Assembly (NCBI GenBank): GCA_963971305.1
Contig: OZ020313.1
Location: 56,616,203 to 56,680,202 of the forward strand
DNA length: 64,000 nt
Direction of reading: 5' to 3'
Source of the DNA: Arcuatula senhousia
Lineage: Eukaryota > Mollusca > Bivalvia > Mytilida > Mytilidae
The notes under the pieces are model-generated. The model was not told the DNA's origin, searched no databases, and saw only the letters and a program-made list of their open reading frames with translations. The position numbers and the translations under genes were made by a program. Of the stretch, positions 34,701 to 46,700 are shown piece after piece. The stretch's first letter is position 1; the number at the start of each line of letters is the position of its first letter.

Positions 34701-37700
34701 TAATTATTAAATTTTGATTGAAACGATTTTAAATTAATTTAGAAATCAATTTATTTATTGATAAACTGATGACACATGCAAATATATGTGCAATAAAATG
34801 TAGTTGATATTAACAATTTCAATTTTCTTGTTTACTTGAAACAAATCTAAAAATGTGAAAATTTCAATTTCACTTTGAAGGACAATTGACCCCAATTAAT
34901 TACTCCATTGTCTTGTTTATTAACACCTGTGTTTACAATCATCAGGTAATAATTATATCACCTGTAAGTACATGTAGTACAGGTATTGACGAGGTACCTG
35001 TAGGTATTGACAGGTATATGACATTGTTACACCATGCAGACAAATTACATAGAATTTGGAGGTGTTATGTTATGTCAATTAAACAAATAACTGGTGTTTT
35101 TTCACCTGTTGAAATCTATCAATCATTAAGTCCACTTCCCATAATACACATATAAAGTAGATATTAAATGATCCCTTATAATGTATTATTTTAAATTAAA
35201 TGTTATTTTTTTATATATAAAATAAAAAAATCTTAAAAATCTTTCCTTTCAAAATTTTTAATGTAATATTGTTTTATCTCTGTAGTTCCTCATCTCCACC
35301 AAGAAGTCCTTCCAGTCCAGGTCATCATCAGGTTCGTATATATACAGGGATATATTTAGCAATGCTTACTAAAAAATCTTGTCAATGGTGACATTCCGCC
35401 AGTTAGTCTTCCTCAGCAAAATGACAATTACATGTATCTCTGTTATCATGAAAGAAATTAAGGAGCAGGTCTAATAATTTTCAAATGGGGAGGGGGATGA
35501 GTTTTTCGGGGCCAATTTTCCAAATTCTCCATAAAAGTATCAATTTTTTTCAAGATGGGTGGGGTTACAAATCAAAAACCTGGATCTGTTACTAAAACAC
35601 GTATCAGATTTCTTTATATAATTATCTACATGTATGTATTCCACATTCAATTATCCTTGGAGGAACTTGTCAAAAGATTTATTTTACATGTCATTGTGGA
35701 CACAGTGTAATTTGTCCCCAGATTAACCGGTAGTCATAACTGACATGAGAGATGGATATTGTACGGATTGTTACAAAAATTGTATCAAAATGGTACAAGA
35801 TTTCAAAGTAAATTGTCTCTACAGTTCTATCAGAAAATCCAACATGCCTTCTATTCAACATGTTCAAAGTTAAAGAAAAATTTTGTTTAATATTTAGCTG
35901 ATTCAATATTTTATCTTTTTCAAATAATTTACATGTACATGTATGTATACAGATTAGACATGTCACCCTGTCATAGCTGACAGCCTCGCGTCATCACTTA
36001 CAAACTATGTTACGATCGTTGGGGTCTGTCCTACGACCAACTGATGACTATCTTACTAATGTAGAGTGGATGGTTTCTAGCCTCAGGCCATGATTTTTCT
36101 GTCCCGTCGTCATCGCAAGGTTTTTTTAGGTCACTGATTTTTACACAACTGTTGACATTTTGATGTAGTAAATATTTTTGAAGGATTTTGATAAATTTGT
36201 TGTGGCTCATAAAGAAATTAACCTAAAAATTCCTTGGTTGGTGTTTTCGTCTTTTAAATTTTTTTCGAAGGAATTTTCAATTATTGATTTTTGAATAAGG
36301 TTTATGACTGAACCTTGCGTAATGAGATGAATAGATCACTTTGATAAATAATTCAGGGATGTTTTATGGTTTATCGTTAGTTTTCAATTAGTGATTTTAA
36401 AACCTAGTGTGATTGAGGACATTTTACATGTGATATATTTCTATTTTAGCCAGGAAGAGTGACCACCCCTACTAAAGTCAGGTGAGTCATTATGTCTTGT
36501 GTCTACAGAGGTAGTCTCTTAATTATACCCCACGCAACGTACCCCACGCAACGAAGTTGCGAAGGGTATAATGTTTTTGACTGGTCCGTCCGTCCGTCCT
36601 TCCGTCTGTCCGTGATCAAAATTTTCGTAACAGATATCTCAGCTATTATTAATCATAGGCTTTTGATATTTGGTATGAAGCTTCAGGTGGGGGTCCCATA
36701 TGGTGGGATACGTTTTCAGGTCTGTGGATCATCTACTTCCTGTTTAACGAGTTGACTTAGACTTTTTTCACAAAATTTTCAGGGTTAAAAATTTTCGTAA
36801 CAAATTTCTCAGGAACTATTAATTTTAGGTATTTGATATTTGGTATTTAGCTTCAAGTAGGTGTCCCATATGATGGGATTCGTTTTCAGGTCTGTGGATC
36901 ATCTTCTTCCTGTTTGAATAGCCGACTTTGACTTTTTCACTAAATTTTCAGGGTTAAAAATTTTCGTAACAGATTTCTCAGGAACTCTTAATGGTAGGTA
37001 TTTTATATTTGGTATTTAGCTTCAGGTAGGTGTCCCATATGGTGGGATTTGTTTTCAGGTCTATCAATCATCTACTTTCTGTTTAAATAGCCGACTTCGA
37101 CTTTTTTCACTAAATTTTCAGGTTTGAAAATTTTCATAACAGATTTCTCAGCATCTATTTATGGTAGGTATTTGATATTTGGTATTTAGCTTCAAGTAGG
37201 TGTCCCATATGGTGGGATTCTTTTGTAGGTCTTTCTGTTTTTCACGAGCCTACTTAGATATTTTTCACTAAATTTTCAGGGTTAAAAATTTTCATGACAG
37301 ATTTCTCAGCAACTATTAACCATAGACTTTTGATATTTTGTACGTTGCTTCAGAGAGGGATTCCATATGATGGGATACATTTTCAGCTCTGTCACTTATT
37401 CATTTCCTGTTTAATGAGCCGTCTTGGAAAGACAACAGCTAAGACTTTTTTGTTCCTTACTCGAAATAGATAATCTCTGTCCATAATGTGGACGCGTGGG
37501 GTATGTGAGCGTGCTCACTAAGGTTCTTTCATTTGATTTTGAAAATGTCCATTTAATGTCCTATGAAAGTGTAAAGCTCAAAGAAAAGAAGAATGTATAA
37601 AGCTAGGAAAGAAAGAAACTGAATCATTTTGAGGAAATAGTTTATTTTAAAACAATCAAATGCAAAAGGCAGGTTTGGCACCGTAAAATCTGGTTTAACC

Positions 37701-40700
37701 CACCTTTCCTTTAAAATGCACTTACCAAGTCATGACCATTGCAATTTTCAATTTCTCTGGTATTTCTCTGCCTTGCTCACATGTTGCTTGATCTATTGTT
37801 CTTGGAGATAAGTTTTGGTAGTTTTGTCGTTACTTTAATTCATAGACAATGTATTCCCTACAAGGTTTTGATGTAGATTGGTTTGTGTTTCGATATGAAG
37901 GCAAAATTAATTTAAACATTGTTTTCAAGACGTTAAATAAAAAACTATGTAAACACTTAATTAGTTAGGGTAAACTAAAAATTTGAAGAAAAGCACATTT
38001 TGATATGCTGGTATTTCTAGATAACAAGTTTGGCATTGAAAACACAATAATATGCCTTAATTATGATGTTTTATCTGTGTCTTCAATTAAGCAGAACCCA
38101 TTATGATGTTATACTGTGTAGTTTTATCAGACAGTCTACAAGATATTATATCAAAGAAAGGGTTTACATTCATAGGTTTAAGGAGAGAAAATATTTGTTG
38201 TAAAATGATATTAATTGCAAAATTTTGTGTTTGTGCATGACCTGTTGAAATTCTGATTTTATGGAAAAAAATGTCTCAGATTTTTTTTAAAAGTTAATAT
38301 TAATATACATATATTGAAGTCTCTAAGACTCCGTACTGCAACCCCGCCTAGCATATAATGCATGCCGCTTATAGCGTGAGGCAACGGTGACTCCCTAAAA
38401 AAGGAGTTCCTATAACGTCCTTATAAACATCATGCATTACACACTCCGGAATCTACTATTTTTGAGTATAGTATAATTGCTAATATAAAAACTCTGTTGT
38501 ACGGGCGTCCGCTGGTTGAAAAAGATGTGAAATTGCTCCATCGGAACAACCCTATAGCATTAGCGATTATAATATACATATATATATATTTTCTCAAAAT
38601 TTCTATATGCAAAATTTGAATGTGAAAGCAGTGAAATTTCAATTTCAATAATGAAGTTGTTTATTTTTCATGCCACCAGTATATCATACTTAATGTTTGG
38701 TGATAATTTTCTTTTTGATTTTTCTTGCCTGATTTCATCATAGTGATATGAATTGATTCTGATATAGACATGTAAGAGAACTCTACCTGAAAGTAAACTG
38801 TAAAAATACAGATAAGATCCTTTGAAAGAAAACACTTCAATTCTTTTTATCTATCTATTGAATATGGAAAGTTTAAATTGTGAATTAAATTCATTGGCAT
38901 CTACCATTGGCGTGTGTGTACACAATTAAGATATATATTGATTCTATAGGAAAATTGGTTAAAGTTTCAGTCTATGTCAGAATGTGAAGAAATTTTCAAC
39001 ATTATTGTATTGGACTACATGTACTTAAGTGTGTTCAGGTTTTAATGAAAAGACAAAAACTTGTGGTTGAGAGATTTTTTTTTAGAGAATAAATGGATAA
39101 CATTTTTATTTTGAAATTTTTAACATTTGATTTAATTGAAGCACTTATTGAGCATTTTATATGTTAAAAGTGTTTGGTTTACACCTGCATTGCTGGAAGA
39201 ACTTACTGAAAATATACGAAAGTCACATTCCTGCTTTTGAATCTGTTGAATTGTGAAGTGCAGTTTGATTAAATTATCTGATAGTCTTAATAGTCTTCAG
39301 TTGAAATTTAAAGAGATGCATGCAATTCTTTGAGAGGATTTTTTGCTTGGAATATTTTTTTCCAAATGATTGATACATCATCTGATACCTCTGGGAAGCT
39401 GCTGCACTGATGTTGTGATTAACAGACAGAGAAAGAACTCATCAATGAATTCTCAAACAATTTGTTTTGTGCATTATCTTCCGAATCTCTGTGTTAATGA
39501 TGTAACTACCATTGCAGCCTCTCCTTATTGTAATGCTTAGACTTTCGTTGGGAGTATTAATTGTTCTATCAATGATCTCTGAAAGATCATTCTGATCAGT
39601 TTATGACGTTACTATCATTGCAGGTTCCTGTGTTTCATTTTACTTTTAGTTTTGTGACGTAACAAGCATCACTGGTTCCTGCGTCTTTTTAAACTCTTTC
39701 TGATCTTTAATGGTGTAATAAGGACTGCAGGTGCCTAGCAATACTGCATTTAACTTTTTCTTAGGAGTATGTCATTGAAATTTTCTACCAGATCATTTTG
39801 TGATGTAACAGGCAATGCAGGTTCCTCTATCATTCTAAACTAACATTTGGAGAATTATCATTGAGTTTGGACAAGTTATTTGCTCTTTTATCTAATTCTT
39901 TGGAATACAGCCTTGTGATCAATAACTGATCATTTTGTTGATTATAAAACCTGGCTTTAAAATGAATTGCTTCACAGTGAAAAAGAGGTAAGGTTACATA
40001 TTGCAAGAAAAACCAATTCTACATGTAATTGTATTTTTGTAAAGACTTTAACACTAAAATGGCACTTAAATACACTGTCAAAAGATAAAAGGATTTGATG
40101 AATTTTACCCCCTGCACAGAAATCAATATACATGCATATCAGAATACTATTTTCCCTGTAGAATAAACATGTACATGTAGGATTAATCCTGCTTCGGCAA
40201 TGAGAAAGACAAACGCAAAGCTAGATATTAAAGAAAACATTTTAGTCCAAGGAAAAGACAAATGTAAAGTTAGAATAATTAAAGAAAACATTTTAGTCCA
40301 AGGAAAAACAATTTGTCATCTCAATATTATATGGGGAAGTGACATGCACATATAATGCAGTTGTGCCAGAAATTAATAGAATGTTATTAAAACAGTGCTA
40401 GTTTTACATTACTTATACTATAAGGAAACACTCCCCTGGTAAGGCATTTGAATGGATTATAGATTTAGCCTAATAAGAGGTTAAGGTCAATCCAGTGTTT
40501 ACTTTTGATCACCAATAAAAGAATTTAAATGTTGAGTGTCTACTTCGGTTGATTTATTACATGGGGTGTAGTGTTGATTTTCCATGTTTAAGTTTGGTAG
40601 GTAATGATTGTAATACTTGTACTTTATCTAGAAGAGGGGCTATAATACTGCACTGTCATTTAAAGCATGTCATAAATGGTGGTTTGATATTTGAAAAATG

Positions 40701-43700
40701 TCACAGATGCTGAGATTTTGATTAAGAAAAAAAAATGCAAACTTTTTGTAAGAAAATTGTTTAACTTGGTTTCTGGCATTCCTATCAAGTGGCAGGATGC
40801 TATGACATAAGACTTAGAGACATTATTTATTTTCCAATTATAGTCCCTCAAAGGGCAGTATCATTACAATGATTAAATTATGTGGTAACTTGGATTTAGC
40901 CTGGTGTGTCTGTCCAGCCCTTTAAGTGTTCATGGTGTTCCTTGATGTATTAAAATCACCTCAAGAGATTAAAAAAACACAAATCTATTCAGACTATAAA
41001 GCAGCGGTCAAGCATGAATAATTCAGCAGTATCCAAGATATGTAATTCAAGTTAGATTGTTTTGGTAATTTTTGACAAGCCCCAAAAATGAAAACAAAAT
41101 GTATATATATGCATATTTAAAACTTATGAATCCACATATTTACATGAATTTGTATAGTTTTCTCAGACCTGAATGAACAAGATTGCTTTACTCTCTATCT
41201 TAGTGGGGCCTGGGTGGCCGAGTGGTCTAAGGCGCTGGTTTAAATTATAAATACCACACTATTAATCAATAGCCAATCTACTCTCAGCTGGTGTTCGAGT
41301 CCTGTTTGTATTGAACAAAAAGGGACGTCCCCAACTGTATGTGATTAGTTTTGTCAGTTACCTGCCCAAGGTCAGTGGTCTCTTCCGGGTACTCCAGTTT
41401 CCTCCACGTATAAAACTGACCACCCTACATGGCCCAGGTGTGTAGATAAAGGGTTAAACAACACACACACACACCATCTTAGTAGCATAATATAGTTCTT
41501 ATCATATATACCATTTGATAAAGATTTGAATGGCAATTTAGTATTTATTTGTTGTTTTTATATTTTCAGAAGTTTTAAAGCTCCACCTGCAAAGAGGGAA
41601 CAAACAAATATGGTGTCAATGAAGGGGTGGTTATATAGACAGGTAAGGTCAAAGGTCAAGGTTACAAATCATGTTGTCAAATACAGGCAAGGTTCAAGGT
41701 TATATAGTCAGGCAAGGTCAAACATCAAGGTCATCAAACATGGTTCTATTAAGAGACATGTTATGTCAAGGTCACTGTAAAAACATAAGCAAGTACCATC
41801 TGTATTTAAAATATAAAAAGAAAAAAAAACTTTTGTTAAGTTTAAAGGTCAGTACAAAGTCATCTATTCTATACTATTGAACATGTAAAGGAATTGATTT
41901 TTGTTCAGAGTTAAGCAGTTCTATGCATCAATGTACTTGAAGTCAGAAACTATTACAGACAGACATTCCAAGTGAAATTAAATTTGTCTGCATCTAATTT
42001 GAAGCAGGATAAATTAAGCTTGTAAAATAGTGTTATTTTATTTAGAACAGACTAAGTTAACTCAGCATGTGATTAATAGTAAAATCATTTACCTAATTAC
42101 TGGGTAATGAAAAAAAAACAGATGTTTTCTAAATATATTGTTACAGGCAACTGGAAAAAATAAGATAATTGTTTGGAAGATACATTAAGATATTAATAAA
42201 GTTGATTAAACATGTAAATTAAGGTAATAACAAAATTTCTTAACTTGGATGTCCATGCGAAAAGACAAAACAAGGAAGACATACTGGAAAAAAAGTGACA
42301 CTGGTTAGATTTCACTCTTTCTTTTACACTAATGTTTCACATCTACTAAAAAAATAATTTAGTGCTTCTCTTAATGCAATTGCTTTGAGTATTGATTTTA
42401 AAATACCCATTATTCACCCATTGTATTCATTGCAGATGTATGCCTGTTATATAAGTTTAACATTAACAATATTTCTTCATTACGACAGTTTTATTCTATA
42501 TTTCAGGAGAGTGGTATCAAGTCTTGGAAGAAAAGATGGTGTGTGCTGGCTGATTTTGGGCTCTTCTTTTACAAAGGTGTGAAAATGTTAAAATTGAAAA
42601 ATTTACCAATTACCAGTTTTCTAGCCCCTCTACTTACAGAATAAATGTGTTTGAATATCAGGCAAGTCCTAACTTTGGTCATGCAGTCAACGGGACCCCC
42701 TCCTCAAAAAAGGTCTGGATCGATCAATGCTATTTTTGTTTGGTTTTACATCTGTCCCTTTATCAAAAACTATGGTTTGTTATTTTGTGATATTTTGTTA
42801 TCTTGTTTATTAGTCATTTTAGAGTGTGTTTTTTTGTTGCTACATGAAAATAATATTACTTCCTTGTTGTATCTATTTATAGGTATTATATTACTTCCTT
42901 GTTGTATCTATTTATAGATGATGTAGAGAAGGTACAGATAGGGTCTATGGTCCTACCCAGTTATAAGATCAACCCATGCCAGCCAGGGGAGACAAGTAAA
43001 AAGTTTGCCTTTAAACTGGAACACAGTAATGTCAAAACATCCTACTTTGCCTCAGATAACTTGGAGGACATGAATCGCTGGGTTAATGCTCTCAAATCAG
43101 CCGCCATGCTGAAAGGACCAAACGTGTAAGTTTATGGAAATGACAAGAAAGTTTGATAGGTGGTTTAAAGAGTGTCTAGCTCATGTTTTGACCCCAAAAA
43201 ATTATTATTTCTACAGTATTAACCATGACATGCAGATTCATTGTCACTCTATATGATTCTGAATGATTATATAATTTTTTTTCATAACAACAAAAAAGAA
43301 AGTAGATGAATATATATGGAATATATGTACATGACCCAACATTATGTCTATAAGACAAGCACAGTCCAATTATGTACAATGGTTAAATGCCAGCTGCCAG
43401 CTTTCAATGTTCAATGTATTGATAACCAATAATAAACATATTAAAATGTTCAAAAAAACGTACATATTGACATTATCTTTCTTAACTGCTGAAAAATTGT
43501 CATTAAACTGTATCAAGATGTGCTGAAATAAATATAAAAATATAAAAAGTTCCATGCAATTAAATTTGATGACTCATCAGAGGTGCTCTAGCCAAAGGAT
43601 GAATGCTAAACAATAAACAAAATGAAAATGCAAAGCATAGAGCTAGGGCCAGTGAACTGATGAGTTAATTGATGTTAAGTGGATTTATTTATTTATATTT

Positions 43701-46700
43701 TAGACCAGAAAAAGAGCCCAACAACAATGGTCCTCAGAAGCTGGTCCCCAAATCACCGTTCATGGAATGGGACGAGGATGAGGAGTCTCCTATGAGTAAA
43801 AAATTCTGGAGTCAGGGTGGACCAGACTTTGGACCTCCACAAGATAGACCTCAAAATTCACCCAGGGACCAGTACAATAAACATAGACCAGAACATCCTT
43901 CATTTCGTAACGATAAAAGGTCGCCTGGTAGTCCGTCAGCTAGGCCTAAAATACCCCTGGATCAAAATATGCCCAAAGGGATTACGTTTGATCCTTTTCA
44001 TGGATATCGTAACAATCAGACTCCTGAACAAGATAAGATAAGTCCTCGTGAGAGATACAATGAGAGACATCGACCAAAAGACCCGCGACATGGTGATCGG
44101 GACCCTAGACAACGGTATCCTAGTGACGATAGTCGTCAAGGAAATCCTCACTTTAACTCAAGGTCAGGGATACCCAAAGAATCCTTTAATAAATATGCAT
44201 CAGAAAGAGCTCCACGAGAATCTAGACCTAAATTTCCCGAAGATGAAAGTAGACAAAGGTCAAGGTCAGTTGAAAAACAGAGAGATTCAAGATCCAATTA
44301 TCCTGAGGAAAGCTTTCAATATGGATCTCCAGATTCTAGGTTGGGTCCCGGGGACAACTCACGTTATGGTGTTAGAGATTCACGGTCAGGATATTCTGAA
44401 GATTCAGATCAGCAACGAAGGTCAAGGAAACGTGACCCTACAGATGGACTGCCAGCCATTCCCAAGGAACATGTGCAAAGACGACATAAAAATTCAGATA
44501 GACAAAAGCCAAGACCTAAAAGTGAAAATTTAGAACATTTCAAACATCAAAATGGACATCCACACCCAGCTGGTCGAGGAAGAGATGATTATTTTACTGG
44601 GTACGATCAACAACCTCATGATCTGTCCCCGTCACGATATTCAGATGCAGCATATGATCATCAACATCCTCCTCCCCATAGCCCTGACTATGATGATGAG
44701 GAGGGAATGTACGATCCGTTCCAGAGTCAGAGAAGTTACGACCCCTTCCATGGGTACAAGAAGAAACCTCAAGCAGAAGTCAGGAGATCTATAGCAGACG
44801 ATAGGCAGCAGGAGCCAAATGTTGAGTACAGTAAGATCAATAAAATGAAAAGAGGCCCAGATCAAGGACATCAAAGGGAAGATAATCCTTATCTAGCAAT
44901 GAACTCTTCCAGGTGAGTTTTAATTTTTTGTCTCGCCTGCGAAGCAGAGCAGGACATAGGTGTTACTTTACCGGCGGCGGCGGCGACGGCAGCGTTAACT
45001 TTTTGGAAAAGTTTTATGAGCACCTCCATATCTCAAGAACTATAAGTCCTAGGTTGATGAAACTTAGTATGCATATGCCCCAGTAGTAGCTTAGCACAGT
45101 TGCATCCCCATCTTTTGACCTTGACCTTGATTTTCCGGTTGAATGACTTTGACAATTTTCAATACATATAATAGCAATGGAAAAGTTTTGCGAGCACCTC
45201 CATATCTCAAGAACTTTAGGTCCTAGGTTGATGAAACTTGGTATGCATATGCCCCAGTAGTAGCTTAGCACAGTTGCATCCCCATCTTTTGACCTTGACC
45301 TTGATTTTCCGGTTGAGTGACTTTGACAATTTTCAATACATATAATAGCAATGGAAAAGTTTTGAGAGCACCTCAATATCTCAAGAACCATAGGTCCTTG
45401 GTTGATGAAACTTGGTATGCATATCCCCCAGTAGTAGCTTAGCACAGTTGCATCCCCATCTTTTGACCTTGACCTTGATTTCTCAGTTGAGTGACTTTGA
45501 CAATTTTCAATACATATTATATTAATGGAAAAGTTTTGCGAGCACCTCCATATCTAAAGAACTGTAAGTCCTAGGTTGATGAAACTTGGTATGCATATCC
45601 CCCAGTAGTAGATTAGCACAGTTGCATCCCCATCTTTTGACCTTGACCTTGATTTCTCAGTTCAGTGACTTTGACAATTTTCAATACATATAATATTAAT
45701 TGAAAAGTTTTGCGAGCTCCTCCATATCTAAAGAACTGTAAGTCCTAGGTTGATGAAACTTGGTATGCATATGCCTCAGTAGTAGATTAGCACAGTTACA
45801 TCCTCATCTTTTGACCTTGACCTTGATTTTCGGTTGAGTGACTTTGATTATTTTTATTGCATATATTTGCAATGTTTAAGTTCTATAAACATTTTTTGAT
45901 CTCAGAAACTGAAAATCCATGTAAATTCAAAATATAGTGGAATTAAGAAAGAATATTTGTTTCTGATGGTGCCGGCCGGCGAGACATACTTTAGTGTTAA
46001 CTCTTGTTTTGTATAAGATGAATTGTTTGTACGCATAAATTTGAAAATTTTATCTCATAGAAGATGAAGCATGGGATAAATGTATGTGACAGAACTACAT
46101 ACCTTTATAATAACAACGAATTAAAAAATGCAATTGGATTATTACGTGTTAAAGTCATAAATAAATCAAGCTTACTCATTCAAAAGAAAAAAGTAATGGA
46201 TGATATTCAGCAGCATAATACATAGTTCTGTGAAAGAATCATATTTTGTCGGATACCAATTTATGTGTTTATGGTAGTCCAGGCTAAATGTGAAATTTAA
46301 ATTCCAACAAAAAAGTAATTTTTCATTTATTTATTTTTAAAATGAATTTGTTAAAACAGTTGGTGTTATGAATCATTAACACAAATGAATATATTGGTTC
46401 TGTGCATGGCTCATAGTTAAATTTACAGGTTTTTAACCCAATTACAATTTAAAGCCACTTTGGGTGATTGTTTTAACATCACAATGAACAACTTTATAAC
46501 CAAAATCACGCTGATAACAAAATTTTTAACTAATCTAAAGTATAAATTACAAATTTCCACCTCCTTTTAATCATTCAAAATTAAGAGGCAAAATTGGGCT
46601 CTTATCATATACCTTGTTGCTTCAAAGTCTTTGACAGTATCATTAAAGCTCATGACCTTATTCTCTTGTGGATTTATAAATTGTTTAATGGATATTCTGT

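Noticed and set aside
41205..41302. Functional tRNA-Leu/Ser gene
   Set aside because: A and B boxes are about 70 nt apart with an AT-rich insert, there is no cloverleaf, and the unit has a SINE body, AC tail and TSD.
42645..42917. 90-codon ORF before exon 9 as an additional exon
   Set aside because: Composition is hydrophobic and intron-like. It lacks acceptor/donor agreement with the gene phases, and the PH domain is complete without it.
44048..44533. 161-codon + strand ORF overlapping exon 10
   Set aside because: A shadow frame of the biased Arg/Ser/Asp-rich exon. The exon frame is fixed by splice phases and the PLEKHA-type product.
45014..45445. 143-codon antisense ORF with internal repeats
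   Set aside because: Its period is exactly that of the 174-bp DNA repeat (174 is a multiple of 3, so the frame stays open). No codon-level constraint is visible.
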